A stretch of DNA of 64,000 nucleotides, from the NCBI GenBank assembly GCA_963921425.1, contig OY992835.1, positions 22,940,001 through 23,004,000 on the forward strand, read 5' to 3'. Origin of the DNA: Dryas octopetala (lineage: Eukaryota; Streptophyta; Magnoliopsida; Rosales; Rosaceae). Below the pieces are notes generated by a model, which did no database searches, had not been told where the DNA came from, and saw nothing but the letters and a program-made list of their open reading frames with translations. Of this stretch, positions 11,800-23,774 are shown one piece after another. Made by a program: the position numbers and the translations under genes. Numbering within the stretch: position 1 is the stretch's first letter; every line of letters begins with the position of its first letter.

Positions 11800-13529
11800 T
11801 CGTTGAATATGGGGTAGGTGGGATAGAAATTGGAAAGGCCCTTACCCCAACGTTGACTACGAGTGCAATTTGCTCAGTGGTTAAGTCTATGATTACGTTA
11901 AAAAATTATTTAATATGAATTTAATCATAATTAATACGAGTTTTTTTTTTCGCTTGGAAATAATTAATATGAAATTTTAATCATAATTAACACATGTAGA
12001 ATATAGGCATGTACACAGATCGGATTTTGATCCAAATTTGACAATTTTTTTTGGTACAGAGCCTTAGGATCACCAGCAGCATCATAATGATTAATTTTTT
12101 ATAATTACAACATAAGAGTTGTTAAGAGGTATTAGATTCTTCCTTCATGATATTGGAATCTGGGACCTTCTTTCCTAATAAAGTAAAAAATAAATAAATT
12201 ACTACCAGACCAAATACTCTTGGACAATAATGATTAATTTGGTAGTTTAGTTATGATCAAAATTTAATAATCCCTTCATTTATTAACGGAAAGCTGAAAA
12301 AATGTATAAAAATTTATTTTGATGAAATATATAGATATTTTAAGACCCACTCCATCAAAAAGTTGAAAAAAATATATATATATATACCAAGAATAGGACA
12401 ATGCAAATGGGTGGTGGCATTGATGAGGATGTAATGCAGGAAGCGAATGAGGGTACGAGCCTCTTAATGCTCAGAACACCAATGAGTCTTATTCTTCCAA
12501 AACTTCACATTCCTGGTGAAGAAAAAAAATAAAGAGAAAGCTTTCACCAAAAAAAATAAACATAAATAAAGAGAAAGCAAAATGATTAATGAAGTGATTC
12601 ATCATGGAGCTGGGACGAGTTCTCTTCTATTGTGAAGGATCGAATGGGGAGCCCAAAGAAACAAGTATTTTTTCCAGATAAACCGAAGGAAGAAAGATTA
12701 TTTCTACTCAATCCACATGAATGTTTGCAACTGTTGGGTGAACCATTGAGAAGCATATGATCAGCTTTATTCATGCTAAAGGCTTGGCTTTTAAAATTTC
12801 TGCACTGTGCTTTTGAGAAGCACATGATCTTATTCATGCCAAAGGCAGTGGTTACTTCATGCTGTGGTTTAACATTAGCAGGAGGACAGGAATACCAAAT
12901 TTTTTTTCTAGTCTCGTAAACGACAATAGAACATCTTTGCTTTTACTGCATTCTACTCAACTTCTAAAAGTCACTCTGCTCTCTGTCTGCCTCTGAGTAC
13001 CTTTCAGAGCAACTTGATCAGTAATCTTGTGTTTTGCGTTTAATTTGGTTGCTCTGTCTTGTCTAGGAGGAGAGAAAGTAAGAAACCATTCTTTCCTAAT
13101 TTCCCTTCTAAGGGTTTTGCATAATAGATTAGAGTTCTTGGATGGACACAAATTGGGGTATTATAGTATATTCAGGCTAAAATTGACAAAAGTCGGATTT
13201 TATAGCGACAAAGGAAAAAAAATATACCAAAGAAGGAACTTTAATTAGTCTGTCAATCACATACTGCAAAGTGCAAAAGAATCATTGCTACTTGTACATT
13301 CCCAATATTGCTGTTTACAATACATGATTGACATTAATAACAGATACAACATTAAACACAAGCTTATCAGACAGCTTATCCCCAAAAAAAACACATAACT
13401 TCACTGAGCTTCGCTCTGAGGGTTGCAACTAATGAAGGAATCCAAAACTTGTGAGAATAAGTAAATAGTGATGGACAATAGCTGCATGGGACTCACTAAT
13501 GGAGGAGAAGCAGTAAATATGTTGGTTAC
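11800..13529. other. Intergenic, 6PGDH promoter side to GAUT 3' end
   Basis: No gene supported. Small diverged direct duplication near 12750-12780 and 12816-12847 (a GAGAAGCA-ATGATC block). The right end probably holds the GAUT 3' UTR. Confidence 0.45.
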
Positions 13530-15734
13530 CTATAAGCCAAAATTGCACATCTGAACAAATTCCATCTCACTGTCCAAATGTTTAGTCCACAGATGCTTAT
13601 ACTGGTTCATAGCAATGTCCAGCCAAGGTTTCATGTTTCCATTGTAATGAATGACTGCAGCCTTTTTAATCTCATCCATGCTAATACTGGGATTGTAACC
13701 CAGTCCAAGCACATGCCAAGATTTGTCGAGAGACTTCGTTGTTGAGTAGAAGGTAATCAGTCCCGGCGGAAGAGTCCCCAGCTTCCACAGAGTCCGGTCC
13801 TCATTCTGCACAATTCATGGACAAAAAATATTCATGTATCCCACCCTCAACTAGCAATAGTACAATTGTACTTCAACTATATATGGCGCCATTTGATTAG
13901 CAATTTCCAAGTGAAAATTACACATTTTGTTGTTTGTAGAAAAGTTACATACTTGGAAATGCTAACCCAAATGGCACCTGATTTTCCCAGCCACAAGGAA
14001 TTTGAGCACAAGAAAATATACACTTACCAAGCTCTGCCAGTAGTGGTACTGCTCTGTGCTTTTCTCCTGCCTCCAAGCATCAAGATCAAATATATTCATC
14101 CCATATGCCCAAGCACAAGCCCTGGGATTGAACCTCTCCCTAATAAGAGGGTGTGAAAAATTCAAATACTGGGCATATCGATGGAAGGACCCGAAGCAGG
14201 TCTCAACAGCTCCATTCACCTTCCCATCCAAATCGATATTCCATAACCCTGTCAAGTCTTTTTGAACCACAACATCATCATCTAAAAAGAGAATCTTGTG
14301 CAGTTTTGGATACATCTCCGGCAAATAAAACCGAAGGTGATTCAACATTGACAAGTACTTCGGGTTCCTATATTTCATGTTATGTGTATCCTTGGTAGCA
14401 TTCTCTGCCCGATTCTCAAAGTAGAACTTCTGCAACTTTGCCGACTCAAGTTGCCTCAACACTGGCACGTATGAAGAATTCAAGAAAGTAAAATCTTCTA
14501 CAGCCTTCACCTCCACATGCGCATTTCCTCCCACTGGCCTCATCTTAAACCAAACCTTCATTGGCGCAAGGTTCATCCTATCTGTAACAATATGGAAAAC
14601 ATGTTTCCACGGTTCATCCGAAATGTTCACCACAGAGTTTACCACCACCGAGACAGCAATCACATTATCCGAAAAAATTGCATAATGGTACAAACTTGGG
14701 TCCTCAAGATCGGGGCTTGGTTCCTCATCCTTGTACTTCTCTGGATGTGAAATTCTTTCCTCAACAAGCCTCATGGCCAAACAATGCAAGCTTTTTGGTA
14801 CTGATTTAGCAGCAATTGAGCTCGCAAATGCCCCATTCTTCTTTGCCTTTATAAGCAACTCGTTAACAGCAAAAATAGTATCCTTCAGCTTCTGAATCTT
14901 GAGCTGATTATCATAATTCTCCTTTGACTCCGCTATCATTAACCGAGCAGTTTTAACCTTATCCTTTACCTCCTTCTCGAACTGCCTTAAAACATCCTCA
15001 TCCACCGGACCATCTGATTGAAACAAGGCCGCCCGATAATTTGGTTTCATTTGAAGATCAGCGAAATTCGTTGCCAAATCATCAAACATCCTCATTTGCT
15101 TAGATATCTCAAGCTTAAGCTTCCTTGCATACGCAGCATACGCATTCACCAGAGTAACATGATCATTCGCTTGCTTATATATCAAATCTAATCTGGTTTT
15201 CAGTGGGTCAGAATTTAAAGCTAGAAACGTTCTGCGCATGTACGCGTTTCCAGTGGTTGGAAGTGCCTGCATTAAACATCAAGATTATAAATTTATAATT
15301 CCAATGGTATCAAATCATAAAAATTGATATGTGGGTTTTGATCTATTCTAAGATTGTCAGTGGAAAATGAAGAAATTTCAAATTTGGGTTATTGATTCAA
15401 TCTGAGATTGCTACCTGGGATTTGTGCAAATGTGAAAATTACAATATGGGTTCTGCATAAGTAGTGAAATTGAGATCCTGGTATTGCTAAAGTTATGAAA
15501 TTTCAATCAGGGTGTCGCTTAATTATGAAAATAAATGAGAGAAAAATGGATAGGAGGACATACAGAGTCGAGGTGAGGAGTGGAGGGGTTGGTGGTGAGG
15601 AGAACAGAGAGCGTGGCAATGAAGAGCAGAGAGAACATAGCCGAGACAAAGATCCGATAGGAGAAGAAGCTGCGGAGGCTGAACCCGCCAAAACCGGATC
15701 CTCCGCCTCGGCTTCCTCGCACGGCCACCGCCAT
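13530..15734 (-). CDS. GAUT9: Galacturonosyltransferase, GAUT9-type (GT8 family)
   Basis: Three exons on the minus strand: 15734-15564, 15266-14028 and 13805-13530, joined at GTATGT...GCAG and GTAAGT...CAG introns, both phase 0. The product is 561 residues, the length of Arabidopsis GAUT9. It is a type II Golgi protein: short basic N-terminus, membrane anchor at about 26-46, then a stem and a GT8 domain. The DDDVVV metal/UDP-sugar motif begins at residue 386, and the HYNGNMKPW donor-binding motif is at 523-531. GAUTs transfer galacturonic acid from UDP-GalA to pectin (family knowledge). The N-terminal MAVAVRGSRGG and SFFSYRIF stretches favour GAUT9 over GAUT8/QUASIMODO1. The frame is intact, with no odd residues in motifs. 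Confidence 0.93.
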
Positions 15735-17686
15735 TTGAGCAAAGCAACGACGTTGTCTCCAAGCTTCGATCAGAAAGCTAAAAGCTCTCTATTTACCTCA
15801 AAACTGAGAATGATACTGTTATTGCAAGCAGCAGCGTTTTCGGCAATGAGCAAGTGAGAGAAGCGAGGCTGATTGGAAGTGTCTTGAGAGTCTCTGACTG
15901 TGTTGTGAGATCTCAGCTGGGTGGTTGTGACTTGTGACCATGTGAGCGTGGAAGAAATCAAACTTCCAAGTGCAAAGAGATCTAATCCGTGTCGGTGACT
16001 CGGTGTTATAATTATTTTTCTTTAATCCTAGAAATTAATATCATACTTTAATGTATTGCTATTGAAGTGTGACTCTCTTGTGTGTGTGTAATTTTTCTGA
16101 TGTGAGGTGTTGGAACTTGGAGGGAAAGTGGGACCATGGACCACACAAGATGATAGTTAATAGTTACTTCATAAAAGAAAAACTTTTTTTTTTTTATATC
16201 GGAGTCTTCTCGTAGTAGATGCAAGTTTAATAAGATCATTCGTCTACGAAAGAATCATCCTAAAATAATCGATCTTATGGCTGTTAAAAATGAATCAAAT
16301 CAGTTCTATGAACAATTGATACGGGGTGTGAAAAAGTGTTCTAATACTGCATTCTTACATTCTCTTATATGCCGCACTAATTCCACGTATAACATTCTGC
16401 ATTTACAGAACTTCACTTTTTATTTCACAAATTAATTTAACTCGTTCAGAAAATGAAACACATAATAGGGAAAGTACTTTCATTTTGGTCAAAGCAGTGA
16501 AAGTAGCTTCTGTGTTGGTTCAATGTGGTCCGTTGACTTCCTCCTCCAATCTGCCAAGTTGGAATAAAAATTAAGATTCGCGAATCACGACCTTTAAATA
16601 GGAATTAATGAATTAAAAATTTGAGATTAAAAAAAGAAATTGGAATATGTCCAAATTTGGATCCGCATGAGATGAATGAAGCCCATCAATTTTCTATCAG
16701 CAACGCGTGTGAACCGTGGGCCTCTGTGCTGAAATGGGCCAATGGGCCAATGGATCATATCAACCTCTCACCAAAGCTCAAAACAATCCGGATTTGACTT
16801 GCTTATTTTGATCTATTTATTTTAGTTTCTAAATTATCCACTAATTAACTTTTGCTTTTTAGTCCATTTTATAAATTAGGCTTTTTTTAAGGTTCACCAA
16901 TTTTTTTTTCTTTTTTTGCGTCAAGAGAATTGTCACGGTTGAACAGTAACAATTATAGTCATTGTTAGACAATAACAATTTTCATTGAGCAACAATATCC
17001 CAAAAAAGATTTTACTTATATAAATCTTTTGTCTTTTATTCCATAAAAATTGTCAAAAAAAGCATAAAACCAAAACAAAACACAAAAGTTCAAGCTTTTG
17101 AAACAAAAAATATTAATTTTAACAATAACAATAATTGTCATTATCGTCCCAAATAGTTACTATTCGACAGTAATAATCGTCCGGTACTTCCAAATTGCGC
17201 CCAACACCTCCAGATTGTGCTCACAATAACAATAATTGTCACTATTTGATAATAACTATCGTCCCAACTAGTTTCTACTCGATAGTAAAAATTGCACAGT
17301 ACTTCCAAATCATGCCCACTTTTCCATACCTTCAACCACAACTTTCATAGGGTCTGACTCCATATAGCTACATGGCTAAAACACCAATTATCACTTGTAG
17401 TGCTAAATTTCGAAGAACTATATCGAGTAGTAAAAAAGAAAAGAAAAGGGGGATAAGGAAGAGGAGAAATTCTCAAAATTTTAAAGTCAAATTATTTCTT
17501 CATTTATCCAGTATAGAAAAAGAATTAGAATTCTACACAACCTCCCCAGCTCATAAAACTTAATTCTAACTCAAAAAACATCAACAATCCAAAATTGTGG
17601 AGTATGAGACCAAAATAAAACCATTGCAAGACTAATATTAAATTTGCCTTCCTTCTTTCACTTCTTCTACCAAGAAATAACTTTAT
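15735..17686. other. Intergenic, upstream of GAUT, with a 101-bp tandem duplication
   Basis: No gene supported. At 17122-17330 a unit beginning ACAATAACAATAATTGTC is repeated twice with a 101-bp period and some divergence. The part next to 15734 should carry the GAUT promoter and 5' UTR. Confidence 0.5.
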
Positions 17687-18459
17687 CTTATAATCAAGGA
17701 GTAAAATTTCGGTTTCGAGGAAATTTTCGTGGAAATTTCGATTAAAATTTCGATTTCGATAAAATTAGATAAAAACGACGGAAATTGTTATCAAAATACG
17801 GAAATTTTGAATGAAACTTGACTATATGTTTATTTAACATATTATCTACTATATTAATAAAAAACATTGAAGAAATCAAATTATATAATAGGTTTCATGT
17901 GATATAAGATGAATATAATGCGCGTTGGAGGCAAATACTGTTAAACAAAATTAGTATAATGAATAATGAATTCAGTATATTCTTTATACTCTATAATCTA
18001 TACACTAACCCTAATACTAAACCCTATATACTCTATATACTCTAATACTCTAATACTCTTTATACTCTATAATCTATGCACTAAACCCTATATACTGTAT
18101 ATTCTTTAAGATATGGACCATATGGTATAAGATATTATGATTTAGGCCTTTTAGGATATTTTTAATTATTTTTTATATAAAAGTGTATTAGGGTTTAGGG
18201 TTTAAAAACAACTATACGAAACTCCAAATCATTTTTTTTCTTTCCAATTGCCCAAAGGCCTCAAATCCCAATCAACCCTAAAGTTTTTTCTTTGTTTTTT
18301 TCTCTTTTTTAATTTTTTTTAATTTTTTTTTCTTCCTTTCCTTCCTTTTCTTTTTTATTTTTCTTTTCTTCCTTTTCTTTTCTTTTCTTTTTTGTTTCTT
18401 TCCTTCCTTTTCTTCCTTTTCTTTATAGTTAACTTGTAACTTTGTAAGCAATATACATT

Positions 18460-18521
18460 GATGATGCCATGATGGTCATTCATTTGCTTTGATGATGCCA
18501 TGATGGTCATTCATTTGCTTT
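18460..18521. repeat. Perfect 31-bp tandem duplication inside the hAT element
   Basis: Two identical 31-bp units starting GATGATGCCATGATGGTCAT sit head to tail (18460-18490 and 18491-18521). Confidence 0.95.
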
Positions 18522-18905
18522 ATCATCAGTGGTGGGAATTCCATTTTAGTTAAAATTGTTGATAAGATCTTGTTGTTTTTTGTCATTTTCTGTCAATAAA
18601 TTGTAACCCAGATCAAATCCTATCTCCTCTACCTAGGCATGACAGTATGTTGGCATGTCTTTTTTTTTTTTTTTTCCTTCCTCTTCCTCCTACAGTCCTA
18701 CCCATGACTCCCTTTCTTTCTCTTCTTCTTCACAGTCTTCTTTCTTTCTTCCTTCCTTTTCCTCCTTGCCCATGACTCTCCCTCTTTTTCTTCCCCACCA
18801 AGCACCAGCCCCCTGCCTCGCTCCCCCCAACACAGTCCATCCCCGACACACCCCCCCTCACCCAGCCCCTCTCCCCCCAAACCCAACCCTTCCCAGTCCC
18901 TTTTC

Positions 18906-19265
18906 TGTGAGACCCTGTATTTTTCAGATAATTATTTTAAATATTTTGAGAATTTATTTTAAGGATTTTGGAAATTTATTTGGAATTTAAAAAGGTTTTA
19001 ATTTAATTTTAATTATTTAATTATTTTTTTTTTAAATTGGGTTTGACCCAAAGTTAACTTTTAAAATTAGTGGACTTTTGATTCAGATTTTGGGCACGTT
19101 GGATAGGTCTCGAGTTCACGAGTTCATAGACACGTAGCACGCGTCGATCGGAGTTATGGTTTGAAAGTTACGGACATCTGAAGTAAAGGGCAATTTTGTA
19201 ATTTTTACAAAAGGGGTTTTAAAACCCAAAAATCAGATTTTTATCCCATTCTCTCTCCTCTCTCC

Positions 19266-19302
<37 letters not shown>

Positions 19303-19617
19303 TCGCCGCGCCTGCCACCGGCGCGTGGCGGCGCGTCCGGCTATGGCTGGCAACGGGACCGGCCCAGATCTCCTCGCCGTTCTTCCTTCTTCCTCCCCCT
19401 GGTGGCGGCGCAGCCCAGAAACCTCCCCCGACTCGCGAACCAGCTGAGGCCGATCCTTGGAGCTCCGGCGGCGATCTCACTTTTCCGGCGACGACGCGAC
19501 CTCCCATCACCTGGGTTGTCTTCCTCTCGTCACGGCGAGTCTGCCCATGTGCTTCCCTGGCTCCGACGACCCTGCACGGCGGCGGATCGAAGATTTTGGG
19601 CCGCGGCTGGCGTTACA
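18906..19617. mobile_element. Solo LTR (712 bp), probably Ty3/gypsy type
   Basis: It begins TGTGAGACCC and ends GGCGTTACA, so the ends are TG...CA with a short imperfect inverted repeat (TGTGA / TGTAA on the complement). Perfect 5-bp target duplications TTTTC flank it (18901-18905 and 19618-19622). The insertion splits a C-rich minisatellite whose unit (near CCCCCAAACCCAGCCCTTCC) appears on both sides. Within it are a (CT)n run (about 19269-19301) and a GC-rich stretch, as in a transcribed LTR leader. No internal retrotransposon region remains, implying LTR-LTR recombination. Family assignment is a guess from the TGTRA...GTTACA ends. Confidence 0.75.
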
Positions 19618-19840
19618 TTTTCCCCCAAACCCAGCCCTTCCCAGCCCCTTTTCCCCCGAACCCATACCCCTCCCAAGTCCCAACCCCTTTTCCCCCAAAC
19701 CCAGGCAAAATTTCGGGAAATTTCGCCGAAACAATTACCGAAAATAATTGGGTATGTGATAAAATTTCGGTGACCCAAAAAAACGAAATTTTCGGCGAAA
19801 TTTCGCCGAAAATTTCGAAATTTCATTCCTTGCTTATAAT

Positions 19841-20560
19841 TCAAATATTTGTAAAACAAAAAATTCAACATTCTTAAACACAATAACTCTATCACGATAG
19901 CAATTTTATGAAAAAAAAAAAAAAAGACAGTAAAAAAAGTACCTTCCATAAAATAAAAAATCCATAAAGTGACAGAAATATTGATCCGGATTTGGAGCTT
20001 CTTCTTCTTAGCCTTAGAGCGCTTAGCGAGATCGGCGACAAAGCATAACCTTCTGCAAGGATTCTTCATGAGCGAGATTGCTTTCCTCCATCGTCGAAGA
20101 GAGATCCTTTAAAGGGAGATCACCATAGAGAGAGATCGCCAGAGAGAGAGAGATCGAGTAGAGAACAATAAGAAAAGAACTTACATATTTCCTCATGTGA
20201 TACCATATGGTATCTCCACCCTCTTTCATTGGCTCTCTCTTTTCTCTCACTCTCTTTCTCTCATCTCTATCTTTCTCTTTAAGAGATGCCACATCACTAC
20301 AATAGAGGGATAGATAAATTTTTTCCAAACAATAAAGAAAGAGAGAATGACAGAAAAAAAAAAAAAAAAAAAAAAAGAATGATGAAGAAAGAAAATGAAA
20401 ACCTAATTAGAACGTGGACCGGTACTAGGGCTCATTCAAAACTAAGAACATTAAGAGATACTAACGACTCATTAACAGTCCAAAAATGAACTTTAAAATA
20501 ATAATTATTTTTTTTTTTGGGGGAAAAAAAAAAAAAAATCTAATTATAAAATGATTTGGA
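19841..20560. other. Intergenic, hAT element to PPR gene
   Basis: Short poly(A) and GA-rich tracts (A runs near 20356 and 20525). A minus-strand open frame at 20069-19980 is Lys-rich but unrecognised. Contains the promoter of the downstream PPR gene; I see no clear TATA box. Confidence 0.4.
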
Positions 20561-23134
20561 ATGGAAATCAAGCTAGCCGTTGGAGATAACATGGCGAGCT
20601 CGAGCCTCTCTCTTCCCGCTTCCGCCAAATTCCCTTTACCTTCATCTTCTGTGAGACCCCAACAAAACCCTAACTTTGAGCCCCTCAACAACCGTCTGAT
20701 CAGCCAGCTCGATGTGGGCCATCTCCGCAAAGCAATCTCCACCCTCGATCTCATGGCCCAGCGCGGGACCCACCCAGACCTCCCCACCTATTCCCTCCTC
20801 CTCAAGTCCTGCATCAGGTCCCGAAACTTCGACCTGGGCAAACTCGTCCACGCCCGGTTGACTCAGTCTCAACTCAAGCTCGACCCGGTCGTTCTCAACT
20901 CGTTGATCAGCGTCTACTCGAAATCCGGGGACTGGGAGAAGGCGAATTCGATCTTTGAAAGTATGGGAAATAAGAGAAATTTGGTTTCTTGGAGTTCCAT
21001 GGTGTCTTGCTTTGCGAACAATGATATGGGAAGTGAAGCCATTTCGACATTTCTTATTATGCTTGAAAATGGGTTTTACCCGAATGAGTATTGCTTTGCT
21101 TCGGTGATTCGGGCGTGTTCGAATGCCGAGAATGTTGGGATTGGGAAGGTGATTTTTGGGTCGGTGATAAAAAGTGGGTATCTTGAGTCTGATGTGTGTG
21201 TTGGGTGTTCGTTGATAGATATGTTTGCAAAGGGTAGTGGAGAGTTGGATGAAGCATATAAAGTGTTTGAGAAAATGCCTGAGACGAATGCAGTGACTTG
21301 GACTTTGATGATAACTAGGTTTGCACAAATGGGTTTCCCAAGAGAGGCTATTGATTTGTATATGAGTATGTTATTGAGTGGGCTCATGCCTGACCAGTTT
21401 ACACTAAGCGGCGTTTTATCGGCTTGTACAAAGTTAGAAGCATTGCCGTTCGGGCAGCAATTGCATTCATGGGCTATACGGTCTCGATTGGCTTTAAATC
21501 ATTGTGTCGGGTGTTGTTTGGTGGACATGTATGCCAAATGTGCATCTGATGGATCGGTCAATGATTCAAGGAAGGTATTTGATCGGATTCCAAACCATAA
21601 TGTTATGTCATGGACTGCAATTATCACTGGGTATGTGCAGAGTGGAGGACATGATGAGGAAGCTATCAAACTCTTCGTTGAAATGATATTGGATCTTGTT
21701 CCACCAAATCATTTAACATTGTCTACCATTCTGAAGGCTTGTGCAAATCTTTCTGATTCACGTAAGGGTGATCAAGTTCACTCCCTTGCAGTGAAACTAG
21801 GTCTTGCATCAGTTAATTGTGTGGGAAATTCACTTATTAGCATGTACGCAAGGTCTGGCCAGATGGAAGATGCCCGGAAAGCTTTTGATGTTCTGTATGA
21901 GAAAAATTTAATATCTTATAACACACTCGTTGATGCATATGCCAAGCATTTAGAAACAGAAGAAGCCTTTGGACTTTTTCATGAAATTGAGGATACAGGA
22001 TTGGGGGCTAGTGCTTTCACATTTGCTAGTCTCTTGAGTGGAGCTGCAAGCATTTGTGCAGTTGGTAAGGGTGAGCAAATTCATGCCCGGATAATGAAAT
22101 CAGGATTTGAGTCAAACCAATGCATTTGTAATGCTTTGGTTTCCATGTATTCCAGGTGTGGAAACATAGATGCTGCTTTTCAAGTGTTCAATGAGATGGA
22201 AAATTGGAATGTTATATCATGGACTTCAATGATCACAGGTTTTTCGAAGCATGGATATGCGGCTAGAGCAGTGGAAATGTTCAACAAAATGCTTGAGGCT
22301 GGATTAAAACCGAATGAGGTCACGAATATTGCTGTTTTGTCAGCTTGTAGCCATGTGGGCTTGATTGCCGAGGGATGGAAACACTTCAAGGCAATGTACA
22401 AAATACATGGTATCGTCCCAAAAATGGAACACTACGCATGTATGGTTGATTTGTTGGGCCGCTCAGGATCCCTTGTAGAAGCCATTGAGTTTATCAAGTC
22501 AATGCCTTTTCCAGCTGATGCACTAATCTGGCGAACATTTCTTGGAGCCTGCCATGTGCATGGTGACATAGAGCTTGGGAAATATGCAGCAAAGATGATT
22601 ATTGAGCAGAACCCAGATGATTCGGCAGCATATAGTCTACTATCAAATTTGTATGCTTCTACTGGTCAGTGGGAAGAAGTGGCAAAAATAAGAAAAGATA
22701 TGAAGGAGAAATCTTTGATCAAAGAAGCAGGTTCTAGCTGGATAGAGGTGAAAAATAAGATGCACAAGTTCCATGTTGGGGATACTTCACATCCAAAAGC
22801 AAGGGAGATTTATGATGAACTGGACCAGTTGGGTTCAAAGATAAAGAAATTGGGTTATGTTCCCAATACAGATTTTGTACTTCATGATGTGGAGGAGGAG
22901 CAAAAAGAATATTATTTGTTTCAACACAGTGAGAAAATAGCAGTGGCGTTTGGTCTTATTAGCACATCGACATCGAAAGCCATCAGAGTGTTTAAGAATC
23001 TCCGTGTTTGTGGAGACTGTCACACTGCGATTAAATATATTTCAAAAGCCACTGGGAGAGAAATAGTGGTAAGGGATTCAAATCGGTTTCATCATTTCAA
23101 GGATGGGATATGCTCTTGCAATGATTACTGGTAA
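20561..23134 (+). CDS. DYW-class pentatricopeptide repeat protein, EMB2261-like, plastid RNA editing type
   Basis: 857 residues in one exon, as usual for plant PPR genes. An N-terminal Ser/Pro-rich targeting-type sequence (about 1-40) precedes a long PLS-type PPR array (about 50-640) and E/E+ motifs with SWIEV at about 726. A C-terminal DYW cytidine-deaminase domain follows: the HSEKIA zinc-ligand and glutamate motif, CGDCH, and the terminal residues NDYW. It aligns through its length with Arabidopsis EMB2261 (At3g49170, about 850 residues), an embryo-essential chloroplast protein. DYW proteins deaminate specific cytidines in organelle transcripts (family knowledge). The frame is intact and the deaminase motif is complete, so it should be catalytically competent. 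An upstream in-frame start could shorten or extend the transit peptide. Confidence 0.93.
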   Translation: MEIKLAVGDNMASSSLSLPASAKFPLPSSSVRPQQNPNFEPLNNRLISQLDVGHLRKAISTLDLMAQRGTHPDLPTYSLLLKSCIRSRNFDLGKLVHARLTQSQLKLDPVVLNSLISVYSKSGDWEKANSIFESMGNKRNLVSWSSMVSCFANNDMGSEAISTFLIMLENGFYPNEYCFASVIRACSNAENVGIGKVIFGSVIKSGYLESDVCVGCSLIDMFAKGSGELDEAYKVFEKMPETNAVTWTLMITRFAQMGFPREAIDLYMSMLLSGLMPDQFTLSGVLSACTKLEALPFGQQLHSWAIRSRLALNHCVGCCLVDMYAKCASDGSVNDSRKVFDRIPNHNVMSWTAIITGYVQSGGHDEEAIKLFVEMILDLVPPNHLTLSTILKACANLSDSRKGDQVHSLAVKLGLASVNCVGNSLISMYARSGQMEDARKAFDVLYEKNLISYNTLVDAYAKHLETEEAFGLFHEIEDTGLGASAFTFASLLSGAASICAVGKGEQIHARIMKSGFESNQCICNALVSMYSRCGNIDAAFQVFNEMENWNVISWTSMITGFSKHGYAARAVEMFNKMLEAGLKPNEVTNIAVLSACSHVGLIAEGWKHFKAMYKIHGIVPKMEHYACMVDLLGRSGSLVEAIEFIKSMPFPADALIWRTFLGACHVHGDIELGKYAAKMIIEQNPDDSAAYSLLSNLYASTGQWEEVAKIRKDMKEKSLIKEAGSSWIEVKNKMHKFHVGDTSHPKAREIYDELDQLGSKIKKLGYVPNTDFVLHDVEEEQKEYYLFQHSEKIAVAFGLISTSTSKAIRVFKNLRVCGDCHTAIKYISKATGREIVVRDSNRFHHFKDGICSCNDYW

Positions 23135-23399
23135 TGTATATAAAACTGCAAATGATAGAACAATCTTCTTAAGGGAGTTCTAAAATTGTTCAAGAAGTCA
23201 AATATACAGCTTACAACCTTTCATTTCATAGCCTCTGCTTTGGATGCTCTTGGTTGCTCATTAGAGGTGGAGTGGAAGATTTGGAATTTTCTTAATTCAG
23301 GTTTAGAGGCCCCAATTCCTTGTTTTTCTAGTTGTACAGCTCATAGTTGTTGTAAACTTGTAATGTTATTGATGTATACTCTATTTGATGATTGATTTT

Positions 23400-23405
23400 A
23401 ATAAA
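23400..23405 (+). terminator. AATAAA polyadenylation signal after the DYW PPR gene
   Basis: AATAAA lies 266 bp beyond the stop codon in a T-rich context, a plausible plant near-upstream poly(A) element. Position and motif only. Confidence 0.4.
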
Positions 23406-23774
23406 ATTATGTGCAATTTTGTCCTACATCTCACACTCATACTTACCACACAGCAGTACTGCTCAAACTTGAGTCCTTTCAAAGCGGTTATGGACTTAGA
23501 CAGCTTCTTGTTCTCTCACATTCAATGTATTTAGAAGTAAATATTATATTTTAAAGATCATCTTAAGATTCTGAGATTGGAATCTTTGGCTAGAGCTTTC
23601 CCCATATTCTGCTTTCTGTAAACTTTTTGTTGGAACTGAGCCTTGGTTTTCCCCTTTCTTCTTTTGTCCTGTATATGACCTATTCTGTGCACCCCTCTTG
23701 ATGCTATTTTAAATAAACTCGAGAAAAAGAAAAGTGAATATGTGTGTGTATAATATAATATAACTTAGGATGTT

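Larger units (their letters stand above)
17695..19832. mobile_element. Non-autonomous hAT (Ac-like) transposon with solo LTR insertion
   Basis: The ends are inverted: CAAGGAGTAAAATTTCG on the left, and the complement of the right end reads CAAGGAATGAAATTTCG (15/17), resembling the CAGGGATGAAA end of Ac. A perfect 8-bp target duplication CTTATAAT flanks it (17687-17694 and 19833-19840), as expected for hAT. Both subterminal regions are packed with TTTCG/CGAAA motifs, like transposase-binding repeats of hAT elements. Inside are a pyrimidine-rich tract (about 18230-18420), a perfect 31-bp tandem repeat (18460-18521) and a C-rich minisatellite split by a solo LTR. No transposase frame is present. 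Length is 2138 bp, of which 717 bp is the LTR plus its duplicated target. Confidence 0.85.

Noticed and set aside
14056..14750. Plus-strand frames opposite the GAUT gene
   Set aside because: Antisense shadows of a well-supported coding exon.
17990..18210. Telomere-like AAACCCTA words
   Set aside because: Only scattered single motifs among CTCTATA repeats; no tandem run, so not an interstitial telomere.
18655..18990. 111-codon Ser/Phe/Pro frame
   Set aside because: Lies in the pyrimidine tract of the hAT element and runs into the solo LTR.
19241..19773. GC-rich overlapping frames on both strands resembling a compact gene
   Set aside because: Fully inside the solo LTR and flanking minisatellite; no domain in any frame.
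19980..20100. Lys-rich minus-strand frame that might be a first exon disrupted by the hAT element
   Set aside because: Too short to identify, and no continuation found on the far side of the element.
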